Source of the DNA: Allium sativum
Taxonomy: Eukaryota > Streptophyta > Magnoliopsida > Asparagales > Amaryllidaceae
DNA length: 64,000 nt
NCBI GenBank assembly: GCA_030737875.1
Contig: CM060911.1
Coordinates: 109,534,625-109,598,624 of the forward strand
Direction of reading: 5' to 3'
Made by a program: the position numbers and the translations under genes
Shown: in pieces, positions 46,511 to 58,560 of the stretch
Layout: each line of letters begins with the position of its first letter
How positions within the stretch are numbered: the first letter of the stretch is position 1
The notes under the pieces: model-generated
Databases searched by the model: none
What the model was told of the DNA's origin: nothing
The model's input: only the letters and a program-made list of their open reading frames with translations

Positions 46511-46999
46511 CTAGCTAGCGGGGTCGGTTGGGTTTGGATCTGAGGCAAAAGTCGCTGGTTGTTATTAGTATTAATCCCATATGGATTGTCTAACGCTACA
46601 AAATTGCTACAGTCTAATGATTTACATAACTCAAAGGCTTATAGTTTCAAATGACCTATTCTATCTAATAATAAATTGCTTGGATAAATGTCCCTGCAAA
46701 ATACAAAAGCATATGTTAATTATATAATTTATAAAAACAGATATCAATAAACCATTTTACTTAGGGAAGTTTCTGTATTTCTTGTTAAATAGACATAAGT
46801 TATTTTACTGATTTCCAGACCGTTTCAACTCTATTATGTACTGATTTCTTCTCCTTTCCTTAATCAATCTCCAAAAAAACTTGTAAAACCAGTATAAATA
46901 GTTGTTGCAGCAGTTCAAAACTTTCCATTTCACATAATTTGTAAAAGAAAATGCTACAGAGCTAATTGAACAAACCTGAGAAATATGATGTAAACATAG

Positions 47000-48611
47000 T
47001 TTCAATTTATAATTCATCATTCTAATCTAAACATCCAAACCAAGAATATAGACACAGAGTAATTTCAAAATAATCTCATCGAGAATGAAGTGACTTACCT
47101 AGGAATAATTAGAATCGCGTCTGACTAGGTCGTCATGGTTGCCTACTGTTCATCGTGGTCGAGTTGCCATGATCATCTAAGTCTGGAGTCTCGTCAATCA
47201 TGCGCTTTACTTGGGAAATCTACCGTTCTCTTCTTTCCTTAGTCACTAATGGTGATAGAGTACTTGAAAAATTAAGCGGTTTCGTGGAACCCTAACCGGT
47301 TTAGGAGACGAACATGGAACCCTAACCGATTTGGGGGTCGAACGATTTGTGATCTGGAAAGTTGAGACAATGGGAAAGCGACAAGTAAAATATTAGACAA
47401 AGTTAAAGCAGTGCGGTGAAACGATGTTGGTGTTCCCGCCATAAAACTGGCATGCCGGTTATTTTTTGTCCGAACTTTAAATTCTGCTAATTTCGTTTAG
47501 TTGAAACTAATAAATGTAGCCTTGTCCCTCCAGGAAAAAAACTGATGAATGTAATTAGAATTTAAATCATATATTTCAATGTTTCTAATACTATATATAA
47601 ATATTTTTTCTATTTATCAGTTGACCATTCTTGATAATTAATTTGATTTTTCTATTTTAGGCCATATCGCTTAAATCGTTTAAATATTGGCTTCGACTTC
47701 GAAATGAATTTATTCGAAAACATAGAGAGAGTTTAATGCAAAAATTAAAAGAGGTAACTAGTAAGTTTTCAAAAAATTTGAATATTTAATAAATTTTTAA
47801 CTTAATACAAAAAATTATTTTTTATTTTTGGTTTGTGCAAAAATTTCAAAATTATATAAACATTTGAAAATTTAATTTAGAAATTTCAAAATTTCAAAAT
47901 TTTCAAAATATTAAATATAATCATCAACTTAACTACTAAATATTAAAAACTAATAACAAAAATGACTTCATAATTATTGAAGACTATTTACAATTATTAA
48001 TTATTAAAAATTAATTATATAAATATTAAATATTGGTAATAATTATTAATAATTACTTCTTAGTTATTAATCAAAGTTAGTAATTATTAATAATCAATGT
48101 GGATAATTATATTTTAATTAATTATTAATTATTAATTAGGATTATTTCATATTTTAAATTAATTCTTAATTAGTACTATTTCAAATTAATAATAGTTATT
48201 ATTTAACTTTTACTTATTTCTACTTAGTTATAATCGAGTAGTAATTATTAAAAGTTTATAATGTAATGTTACTAAATATTAATTAATAAGCAGTTAACAT
48301 TGACTATTAAAAATTAATTACTACTTATTAACTATTAATTATTAATAGTAATTAATAAATATTATTGATTCCTAAGTTTATTATTAGTTATTAATTATTG
48401 TTAAATATTGATATAAGTACTTATTAAAAATGAATATTATAAACATTAACTTTGTAATAAGCATCTATTACAACTAACAAAACGGAAAGTTGTTAAAAAT
48501 ATGTTTATTACAACTTTAGGTAATTGACAATTGTGAAAACCATTTATTACAACTTTGCTTTTCTAACAGTTGTAAAATTAAAATTGTAATATGGTGTTTT
48601 TGTTGTTGTGC
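47000..48611. other. CACTA 1 right part: leader-like block, AT-rich array, subterminal repeats
   Basis: A GC-richer piece at 47080-47420 repeats 'ggaaccctaaccggttt'. Then follow about 900 bp of 'attaattatt' low-complexity DNA (47750-48450) and the subterminal 'ttacaac' motifs. No gene. Confidence 0.5.
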
Positions 48612-48614
48612 TCA

Positions 48615-49085
48615 ATTCTTGTAATCATTTCTTAGAGAGTAAACCCTAATTTCTAAATCGAGTTTCGGATTTTACTTAGAAACTTCTATGCACTCCACAA
48701 AGTGATCAATAAAGAGAGAATCAACACTTGAGGTTAATTTCATGAATTTATTTAATGCTTATGTTATTGATTTCCTCGGTGCTTCTTCAAGGCAATGCTT
48801 CCTACATAAGCCGAATTACCCAAAATACACCTTTACAAGTTGTTTAGCTTTCTAACTTGCATTGCACTTAGGGAACCCTTATCCTAAGGCAACTGTTGGT
48901 CCTTGGGTCTCGTAAGCTTGATACTCACCTATTGAAGGAAGAGAAACTAATCTTCAGGCTTAGGACCTTGATATCAGGAAACAGTGAGCTAACTCAAGCT
49001 TGTATAAACTAAATAATCCCTTTGGTTCACCCAAGGTCCACATCCTTAGACCCAATTCCAGTGTTGATGAAAAATATCATTAACA
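48615..49085 (+). repeat. Tat-like 5' LTR, second part
   Basis: Collinear with 57798-58119 and ending ATTAACA immediately before the PBS. Confidence 0.85.
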
Positions 49086-49106
49086 TTTTGGCACTAGAAG
49101 GAAGGC
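49086..49106 (+). other. Tat-type primer-binding site
   Basis: TTTTGGCACTAGAAGGAAGG right after the LTR. Similar TTGGCGCTAGAAGGA-type sites are familiar from Tat-lineage gypsy elements. The cognate tRNA was not verified. Confidence 0.6.
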
Positions 49107-49193
49107 TTGAACCTCCAACCTTGTGGTTAATAGCCACATTTCTAACTGTGTTGTTCCATCCCAGATTGGACAAAGCTTTGAAGAAGCAAAGGC

Positions 49194-49898
49194 ATGGGTA
49201 AAAGGTCTCGACAAGGATCTTACGAATCTCAATTGGTTACGTCAATTGTTATTGATCCGAGAGTGATGGAAGAACAAAGGTTAAGAATAGAAGCTTTAAA
49301 AATCATAAGCAACAAATGGGAAGTAGAGCAGTATGATCCCGGCCATTGGAACATTAACCCTTTCCACATAGGCGCAATCCCTATCTCCACTTAAGTGATT
49401 CTACATCAACGGAGTATACCCTATCTTGTAACTCATTCTCCCTCCTTAGAGAAGCTATCCATGAATAGGTCAAAGGAACTATATTCGAACAAGAGACAGT
49501 GGAAGACTTCTACCGATTTACATCTAAATGGTCTAAAAGAATGTCACTAAGGTCTCAAAGCACGTTGAAAAGAAGGTTTGAAGACACAAATGAAGCAATA
49601 AGGATAAATAACAAAAGGGTTAAGCTCTAACAACAAAAAGGGAAAGTTTGAGTCAAGACTCCTTAAAGATTGCCACCTTACCACCTCAATCAAAAATATT
49701 TACTTCCTAACTAAGCACATGGTCAACTTTTGGCCATTAGCGAAGACGAAACCCAAATACAAAAGGAGATTAAGAGGGCCATACTACCACTACCATATGA
49801 TGAACGAACATGAAACCAATCACTGCGGAGTTCTAGAGGGAATGCTCATCAAGTTCTTTAACCAAGGCCAATTGCAAGACTTTGTAATAGGAACAACC
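49194..49898 (+). pseudogene. Tat-like gag remnant
   Basis: An ATG at 49194 begins MGKRSRQGSYESQL and is open for 66 codons. After a broken middle, 49719-49898 reads YYHYHMMNEHETNHCGVLEG and ends LIKFFNQGQLQDFV. That matches the gag C-terminal pattern of Tat elements (a Tyr/His-rich 'FH..HGH.T..C..L..QIE.LI..G.L..FV'). Stops and shifts lie between. The usual protease and RT do not follow. Confidence 0.6.
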
Positions 49899-49959
49899 TA
49901 AGTCTAAGAAAGTCCTTCTCAAAGAAAGAAGGCCTTAATAGTTAAGGGTAGAATAACCC

Positions 49960-50780
49960 GAAATGGGTTAAATGAATTAAAATGGTTAAAAACCCTTGTC
50001 AGCGCCAAGATGACCAGGGCAAGGCATCCCTCGGGGGGAGGGGTGGCGTATAAGCCTTTCTCCGCACCCAAATAAGAAAGGGCCACGTTAAAGCATCAAA
50101 AGCTTAAGCCTCTGATCCACGCTAGAAATGGTTGGGACAGAGCATCTAATTTAGCATGCCCTACCTCTTCTTGTAGAAAAATATGCCCTGCCTCAGCTAT
50201 GAACTAAGAACGTCCTACCTTTACTCGCAAAAGAGCATGTCCTACATCTACTTATGTTCCTCGTATGCCACAGAAGGGAACGAAAACCCTATCACCGCCT
50301 GCAATGGCCAGGGTAAGGCACTCTTTGAAGGGGGTGGAGTGTAAGCCTCTATCACCGCTTTCGATGGCCAAGGTAGAGCATCAAAAGAGTAAGCCTTTAA
50401 GTTGTGTCTACGATGACTCGGTTAAAGCATCTAAGCCTTTATCACCGCCTACGATAGCCAGGGTAAGACACCTCTTGGAGGGAGGTCGGGTAAGTCCTTC
50501 GGCCCTGCTTGAGAATAAGCTAGCCAAGTGCACTGGAAGCACAGGCCTAAAAAGTGGCTAACAAAGCATGTACATCCTCTGCTTCGACCAAAAAAGCCCA
50601 GAGGGTGGCTATTAAAACACGTACATTCTCTGCATTGACAAACAGAAGCCCAGAGAGTGGCAAGTAGGCACGTACATCCTCTGCTTACATCTAATCCTAA
50701 GGAAAGGGAACGAAAGCTCTTCAGGAGCATTCTTTAGAACGCAGTCACCTCTACTTACACAAATATCCTACGGAAATGGA
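49960..50780. repeat. Degenerate tandem repeats in the Tat-like element, block 1
   Basis: Phrases such as 'taagcctttatcaccgcct' and 'gatggccagggtaaggca' recur near 49990-50060, 50280-50390 and 50430-50480; 'gcacgtacatcctctgctt' recurs between 50560 and 50690. An open frame here (50265-50561) is a by-product of the repeats. Confidence 0.65.
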
Positions 50781-50849
50781 AATAAGAGCTCGAGAGAAGA
50801 GCGCTTAAAGCATGCACAACCTCTTCTTTAAAAGATATTCCCGGAATTG

Positions 50850-51560
50850 ACATAAATAACATAAATACCCGAATCTGGGTTATGGTTCGAGACTTGTATC
50901 TAGAAATACCAAAAGTGGATTTTCTAGTCTTTTGTCATAAATACCCAAAACTGGGTCATTGTTTGGGACTTCTATCTAAAAATGCCAGAAGTTGATTTCT
51001 GGTCCTTTATCGTTAATACCCAAATCTTGGTTTTGTTTGGGACTTCTATAATTACCAGATGGGGATATCTTCTATTAATAGCCATAAGTGGAATTATGGT
51101 CTTCTATCACATACCCGAATCTGGGTTATGGTTTGGGACTTCAACTAATGCCAAATATGGATATCTAGTCTTCTCTTAAATACCCGAATATGAGTTATGG
51201 TTCGGGCTTTCTAAATAATTGCCAGAATTGGATTTCTAGTCTTCTATCAAATACCCGAAACTGAGTTTTGGTTTGGGACTTCTAACTAATTGCCATAAAT
51301 GGATTTTTGGTCCTCTATTAAATACCTGAATCTGGATTTTGGTTTCAGACTTCTAACTAATTGCCAGAAATGGATTTCTAGTCTACTATTAAATACATGA
51401 ATCTGAGTTATGGTTTGGGACTTCTGATTACTACCAGAAGCAGAATTCCGGTCTCCTACCATTAACATCTGAATCTATGTATTCGAAGCTTCTAACGTGT
51501 ATTGCTAGATATGGATTTATATTCCCTTATGAATTACCTGAATATTGGTTTCAATGATTT
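50850..51560. repeat. Tandem array of about nine units of about 73 bp in the Tat-like element, block 2
   Basis: The unit has the phrases 'taccCgaatctgggttatgg', 'tttgggacttctaactaa' and 'ttgccagaaatggatttcta', in that order. Two well-kept copies are spaced 73 bp apart (51275 and 51348). Between gag and the antisense ORF, where pol would be expected. Confidence 0.75.
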
Positions 51561-52199
51561 TACTCATGCTTCTAGAAAAGAGATTCTGAGCCAAATACCC
51601 TAATCTGGGTCCCAAGATTGGAGTTCTCCTTTTCGAAGGAAAAATATTTGCCAAACAATTCCTGAGGTGGAATCTCAGAATCTATACACTAATGCCTTTT
51701 GACAAAAGGTCATGAAATCTCATGTCTCATATAGGGAGACGTTCCAAACCTAAACATGTAAAGTTGTTATTCAAAATACAGAAGATTACATTGGTCTATC
51801 ACTAAAGGTTTAATCATTACTTTATAATAGCCCAAAGAGGGGTTTGAATAATCTAAGAAAGTCATTACATATACCATAAGTCCTAGCAAAGGACTAATAC
51901 GAAAACATTGTATATGAGGCATTGTGCAAAATAACACAAAGGAAATCCTAGAAGTAGATACTCGAGACACATCAATGATCACACATCTGGTGATATTTAT
52001 GCAATTTACAAATTTGTTTACAATGTTACTTCATTAACTATTCTAGTGCCAAAGTTAAGCATTAACTGTACAAATTTGTCAGATATTCTATGCCTTTTTA
52101 TCATCGGCTAAAGGGGGAATAATGGCATACCAAAGTGCGATGCACAAAAGCTCGTTGATCTTTTGCCAATTTCCCCTAATCTTATCAGGGTTGTCTACA

Positions 52200-55100
52200 G
52201 GTTTAATCTAGAGCTTCAAAGCCCTGTTATAAGCCCTACCCATGGCTTTAAGGGTCTTATCTCTTTCTCCAAATCAAAAAAGTTTTTTCGATAATCATGT
52301 CTTTCTTTTTGTAGTAACCTAATTTTAGAAACATAGTAGTCAACACGCTGAAGTGTATCCTCAGTATATTCTCTATCGTAAAAATTTTTTATGTCGGCTT
52401 TGACCTTCTGACACACCTGCTGACAACTGAATCTTCTAACCCTAGTGGGGGAGGTGGGGTTCCCATACGATAATGCATTTCAAACCTCGAAGCCTCAGGG
52501 CTAGCTATGGCTTGTGGAAGCTTAAATGCAGGAATATTGGTAGTACACCTAAAAGCAAATTCCCAAGTTTTACAGGTAGCTAGCGCATTGTCACGCTCAA
52601 TCTCTAAATCAGCAATTTGACGATGTAATCCAACTACTTCTTCGTCAAAATCAATAGGGGGATTGGTTTTTATTTATCTTTTCAACTCAAAGATAGTTTT
52701 ATCCTTATCTTTTATCTGACCCTCCAAGATGTTCACTTGTTCATTCAAATGCTTCATAGTCAACTTCTGAAGCAAAATAGTCTCATCTCGAGTATTAGAA
52801 GAAGGATCTTTAGAAATATATTTTTGATTTATAACTCACAATGTCTCCTCCTCCATAGGAGAGGAGTCATTGTTTTGGAATCCTTGTTTTATAAACTAAA
52901 CATTATGAGTTCTACTTTCAAAAGGAATAATAGTAACAAGTCATACTTTCCATCATTCGAAAAGATCAAGCACATAAAAGTTTCATGAGTTCATCAAAAC
53001 AAGTTTTAAATTACAAAGATTATGAAAATTAATCCTACTCCCTAACACACTTATTGTTTATGTTACATATAAGCTCTACAGGGCAAGCTCTAAGTTTCCT
53101 TAAAGTCACTTCTCGATCATCACCTAGAAAATTAAAAAGAAATTGAGGGTATTTCATGTAAACACACTGAATGTTTTTTAGAAAGTGGTCCCTGTTGAAC
53201 TTGCAGCTTGGTCTCGTTGAAAACTCCCTCGTCAACCTAGACAATGAACGTGAATCATCCTTTGAAACAACATCATTGTGAAAAACATGGTTCTGTCATA
53301 ATGTAAAAAGGAAATCAATGGTTATAGATAAAAGGAATTATCACTAGGAGCACGCAACCATAGCATTAGGTTTTACAAGTTCCAAGACGAAGGAAACTAA
53401 TTACTAATAAATTCAAGAAGAAGGAAAATGCCTCAAAAGCAAGAGCTATACCTGAGAGGTGGGGGTACCAAACTGAATAGGTTGCTCCTTTTCATCGAGC
53501 TTAGAGGAACCAATCTCCTTATCAGCTGAATCCCGAGCAATAGGGGTGTTTAAAGGATCTGAATTCACTTTCTCGGAACCTAGAGTCTTACCATCAATTG
53601 GAGTAGGATCATTGTTGTCTTTATCAAAGTTATCACGACGGCCGTCATCTCCAAAACCAGGATTATTGCCATCACCATCACCATCTTCACTATCGTCGTC
53701 AGTAGCAAAATTCTCTTCCTCCTCGTCATGAGAATTAGAATCATCAAGCTGATCCTTAATAAACAGAGACCCTCAAGTTTCATCTTGTCCTTCTTTAGGA
53801 CTGTAACTCCTCGTTTGGCTGGTTCTATTCTTTATTTGACTCTGCTCCTAGTAGAGGGGTGGACTGCAGGAAATTCCATTCCAGGAAACTTTAGGAAGTT
53901 ATCAGATATGCTAGGAAAAGAGCATCTTCGTAATATTGTTCCATTACTACTTCTGAGAGATGTGTTTCCAAAAATGAAGAAATCCTTTTTTTGGTTTCAT
54001 AAATTACCCTCCTCGCAATACAAAGTGTGTCATCCTTCACTCTTAACCTGTCATCATGTTCAGCTACCATACTCACTCGTTCATTTTCAAGAGTTGATAC
54101 CTTGCCAGTCAAGATACTTTTGACTGCCCTCTCCTTAACGAGTTCCGATTCAGCCTTATCAAGAGATGTTTTCAACCTTGAATGCTCCTTGTCACTTTCC
54201 TTCTTCGCCATAATTAAAGCGTTAACCTTAGATTCTAAAGCAGCCTTCTCCTCCTTAGGAATGGCCACCTCATAGGATGATGAAGCAACACATTTTGAAG
54301 GGAGTACTAGCTTTTGGATATTTGAGGGAAGGAAGATCATATTGGTTTGCATATAAAAACAAAAGCGGAAGAGAAACTAGAAAGAGTAGGAGCATACCAG
54401 GAGCTGTTGTTTGATAAGGTCATGGTGAAAGCTTGCCCGGTCTGAAGGAAAAAGGGCAATGACATATTGATAATATCTACAGAGGAAAGAGAAGACTTCA
54501 CAATTCTATCAAAATCTAAAATCAGGGAAGGAGACTTAGTACGGTCTTCATAATGAGGAGATGGGAATGATGTCAGCTCATGTTCCCTCAAATCCAAAGC
54601 TTCTTGAGGGTCCGAAGTCAAGAAACCAGCAATAAAGCCACTTTTTATGGTTTTTGTTTGAGAAGGGTCAACATTAGGAGTAATGTCAGCAGGAGAAGCA
54701 TAATGATCAGATGTCGGCTATTCGGTAGGAAAAGCAACGATCTTTTTACCGGTAAGGGAGGAGACATGAGTTTCACCCTTATTCCTTTTGGAGGCGTATC
54801 ATCGGCAGATGAAGCAAATCTTTTTACAGTTAAATCCATATATTGAGCCAGAGCGGCCAAGGTAGCTGGTTCATCCACATCTTGGGTAGTTGACTAAGAG
54901 TTAAAAAAAGAATATAGAAAGCGAGGATATGAAATGAGAAGTTGGGATGATACTCTTACCTGGAGTCTTGGAGTCTTGGAAACAAGGGGGTCAAAGGAGC
55001 AAAAGAGTCAGAACCTATGGACAAGTTCTCGGAGCCAGGATAGTGAAAGGGTGCTTGTCCCAAAATCTTTTGCCTGAAAGGAAGAAGTTCATGTTTGTGA

Positions 55101-55805
55101 AGATTGTTTAGAGTTAACAAATCTCCCACCTACACAGCCTCTTAGATGTCTTGTAAATAGATTCGCTAGCTCGAGCTTCCTCGTCACTTAAACTCTTCTT
55201 CTTGTGAGTTCGAGCTAAAAAGAGGCAATGTCAAATGAAGCATAGAAATAACATGGTCATCATAAAAAAAAGATTAAAAGCGAGAATTACCAAGAGGACA
55301 TCTAACATAGAAAAATTAGTTTTCCCAATCTCTAGGCTTATTAATGCCGTCACTAATCAATCTCTTTGTAGGGTTAGAATGAAGAATAAACAAATCTAAT
55401 CTTTTGTATAAACGAAGTAGATGATGAAGGAGGTTAACGCTAAGGGATGATTGGCCCGACTCGAGGGCAAGAACCTTGAGGCATAAGAGAAGAGTGTATG
55501 TATTTGGGGAAAGCTGAATAGGAGCAATTCCCAAGTGACACAAGAATTCAAAAATAAAAGTTGGGAAAGGAAAGAAACCTTCATGCTAAATATGAATGGT
55601 CGTGTACGCGAAAAATCCCGTTGGAGAATTCTGAATGGTATCTTGAACTGAGGAAGGAATCGCATCAACTCCAATTATATTAAAGCTCCAAAGAATGATA
55701 TCCACTTCGTCTTGAGTATTGATGAGGGGACGCTGGAAAGCAGTTGCCTTCTTAAGGCGAGGTGTAGCAGAGCCACTTGACTTTGATTTACTAACATTCT
55801 ATTCC
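52200..55805 (-). pseudogene. Antisense ORF of the Tat-like element: gypsy-type transposon protein plus coiled coils, broken
   Basis: It runs opposite to gag, upstream of the 3' LTR. The N-terminal part (about 55800-55320) reads PRLKKATAFQRPLINTQDEV, and later HEGFFPFPTFIFEFLCHLGI leading into APIQLSPNTYTLLLC. This resembles the plant 'putative gypsy type transposon' domain (Pfam Transposase_28 type, by memory). A low-complexity, proline- and basic-rich middle (54878-54340) follows. Two Lys/Glu-rich coiled-coil stretches come next, 53891-54352 (EKAALESKVNALIMAKKESD) and 52216-52416. Stops, shifts and possibly introns divide it. Antisense genes in this position are known in Grande and relatives; their function is unclear. 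Confidence 0.6.
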
Positions 55806-56903
55806 ACATATATGACATTTCCAGGTGATATTATTCCATAACACATATTAGTACTATATTTTCACATAAACTACCATGTGACATTCACCAGTTTGTAACC
55901 AACTTGAAAATTTGATAACATTAAAACTTTGAAGTATTGAAACACCACATGAATTGTTAGGATCAAAATTCTGATGAAGTTCATGTATAGGAAAACACTT
56001 TATATATGCATATAAAAAATTAAGTATCTGGTAATGATCTAGCTGACTACCTCGATACCAAAACCACAGTGACGAAAGACTGATATCAGGGAAGTTAAAA
56101 TATCGATAGTGCTTGGTGTCGGTTAAGCCGTAACCAAAAGTTTGAATATCATCACCAAAAGCCTAGCCGATCCCAAAACACGGTACCGGTGAAATCAATT
56201 TCAAACTACTCTAATGTCATAATCTCAAACTTTGCTGACACTTAAAACGAAAGTCAGAAATTTTGACAACATTTTTCACTGTTTCGACACCAACTAAGTC
56301 GAAAGCAAAAAAAAGACATAGAAGTTGATGTCGGCAAAACCGGAACTAAAACGAATCGATAACGGTTTGATATTGAGTCCATTGGTACCAAAAGTATAGC
56401 ATCCTCTTTAAAAAAATCAATCTTCTATATGTCAATTTTACAATTCAAACTCCAAAGATGTTTTGGGGAGATAAGTTAGCCATTCTTCCTACCCTTGGAA
56501 ACTAATAAACTACTCTTATCATGAGAACTTATTTTGATTAAAAATCAAAATTCATAAAACCCAAGCTATCCCATAATCCGGCTAAAAGAATAATTTTCGA
56601 ATTCTAATTTAAAGGGACTAAATACTAACCAAAATGGAATCAAATTTGAAATTCTGAAAAATTGAAGGTTCTCGAAAAACAGTAAATTTGTTTGAGTTTG
56701 TTTCTTCTTAGGTGGAAAAGGAGAGAAAAGAGGAAGAAAATATTTACTAAATGGTTCTCTAATCCTGGCCGTACAGAAGAGCATGAGTGAATGGACCAGA
56801 TTATTGCTTGAAGATTCAAAAGGCAGAAAAGCAAAGTACAGTACGGTGCAGAAGCCAAAAGCTTGACTTGAAAAGTCGAAAATACCCCTTCACTAGGGGC
56901 AAA

Positions 56904-58119
56904 TGTAACTACTAAATTCGGCATCGCACCAGAGAATGGTGAAGGGGTATTGAAGCACTACTTGCACTAAGAGAATGTTTTGGAAGTAGATAACCGACAC
57001 CGGATCACTAAAGCAACTGATACCGAAAGAAGAGGGAGATTTGTCAACGAGCTATCGGTACCAACACGGGAGGCAAAGACTTGGTGCAGATACAAAAAGA
57101 GATAGTGGTAATGCAGTGCCGACACCAAAAGCAATAGAGATGGTTTCACTTCCGAAAGCATACCACTCGAAGCCGGAAACAAGAAAAAAGGGACGACCGA
57201 AAGCTCATGACCCAAAACCCAGTACCACGAAAGAAAGGCATAAAGTCAAGCTAGGAGGAAGCAAAGGGCTATCTGTATTTGGTATCGATACCAACACTAA
57301 AAAGTTACTTCAAAACCATCAGAAGGCATTCCGAAAGTATGCTATCACAAAGCCTGAACTAAACCCAAGAATTTACTGAAGTAATCCAAAGTCATAAGAA
57401 AAGGGGATATACTTAGTGTCGATACCGAAACAGATGAAGATGAAAAAAGGAACGAAAGCATGAAGGTAATATTCTAAAGACTTACTACCAAGACCGAAGC
57501 TTATCGCTAAAGCCGAAAGCAGCTCTTGAAGCTATGAATACCAATGGACTTGGTATCAATACATTATGAAAAAGTAGCATCAAAGTTAAGCTCCTAGATC
57601 CCCAAGTCGACACCAAGAAAGAAGAATAGACCCGATAACAATGCCCAGAACCATGTTGCTTAAACCGAAAGGCGTATAAGTGGCTAAAACCCTTTTATCG
57701 CATCCGAAGAGACTTCTGTTGAGTTGATATCAAAAGGAATGCCAATTTGTCTATAAATAAGACCCAGTGGTCTCATTTGGGGGGACTTTTCTCATTCTCA
57801 ATTCTTATACTCATTTCTTAGTGAGTTAATCCTAATCTCTAAATTGATTTTGGGGATTTTACTAAGAAACTTCTATGTACTCCACTAAGTGATCACTAAA
57901 GAGAGAATCGACACTTGAGATTAATTTCATGAATTTCTTTAATGCTTATGCTATTGATTTCCTTAATGCTTCTTCAAGGCAATGCTTCCTACATAAACCA
58001 AATTACCCAAAATACTCCTCTACAAGCTGTTTAGCTTTCTAACTTGCATTGCACTTAGGGAACCCTTATCCCAAGGTAACTGTTGATCTTTGAATTTCGC
58101 AAGCGTGATACTCACCTCT
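56904..58119 (+). repeat. Tat-like 3' LTR, cut by CACTA 3
   Basis: Starts TGTAACTACTAAATTC and is collinear with the 5' LTR up to 'gatactcacct', where CACTA 3 begins. The last 190 bp or so of the LTR are not in the window before 64000. Confidence 0.85.
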
Positions 58120-58409
58120 CACTACACCAAACGTGCCATTTTGTAACACTTTTCTCCGTTTAACTTGTAACGGTTATTACCATGATAAAATTGTAACCAT
58201 TAATTTAGTTATAACAAAATATAACGGTTATTTCCATTATTGCATTTGCGACTTTGGTAAATATAGGAACATACAATGCATGGGTAAAAATGTATTTTGT
58301 TGTTGTATTCGTAGTTTCTAACTTAGTAACGCTTCTAACCCTCTAATCCTTCTTTTTGGGTTTTCCTCTGTAAATCAAACAAGAATTCGAGGGTTCGACC
58401 CTTCGTTTC

Positions 58410-58560
58410 CATTCAAATTGTCGAGTGCCTCCTTCCTCGCCTCGTCCGCGCTTCCACCTCCTCCAAACTCGCTTCATTTCCGATCAAATTGTCACACTCG
58501 TCCTCCTTTGCCTCGTCCGTGCTTCCACCTCCTCCAATCTTCCACCTCGAAGTTAGGTAT
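58410..58560 (+). repeat. Duplicated leader-like segment
   Basis: Two imperfect copies of about 79 bp with 'cctcgtccgcgcttccacctcctcca', ending at GTTAGGTATTT, a donor-like site. It could be the captured 5' UTR of the reticulon or another gene. Confidence 0.45.

Larger units (their letters stand above)
25794..48611. mobile_element. CACTA transposon 1, non-autonomous, hosts further insertions
   Basis: The left end is CACTACAACAAAAACACC (continuing to about 27 bp). The right end is its inverted copy with one change: the fourth base makes it CACAA. TSD CTC at 25791-25793 and 48612-48614, confirmed because the intact LTR at 57800 reads straight across the site. Subterminal sequence is rich in 'ACAACGGT'/'GTTGTAA' motifs. 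Without the inserted chromovirus it is about 4.9 kb (25794-26971 and 44846-48611). I see no TNP1/TNP2 transposase, so it needs one in trans. Confidence 0.9.
24864..58119 (+). mobile_element. Tat-like Ty3/gypsy element, gag remnant plus antisense ORF, heavily interrupted
   Basis: The outermost layer of the nest. The 5' LTR starts TGTTACTACTAAATTC at 24864, is cut at 25793, resumes at 48615 and ends AACA at 49085. A PBS-like TTTTGGCACTAGAAGG follows at once. The 3' LTR starts TGTAACTACTAAATTC at 56904 after an AGGGGCAAA purine run. It is itself cut at 58119 by another CACTA-like element. The internal region (49086-56903) has a gag remnant, long tandem repeats and an antisense ORF, but no recognisable protease, RT or integrase. 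PBS type, gag C-terminus and antisense ORF fit the Tat lineage (Grande, Retand, Ogre relatives). The LTRs differ by roughly 15 percent by eye, so it is old. Confidence 0.75.

Noticed and set aside
50265..50561. 98-codon open frame as a possible Tat pol piece
   Set aside because: It consists of repeated 'LSPP…MARVRH' phrases from tandem repeats and has no RT, protease or integrase motif.
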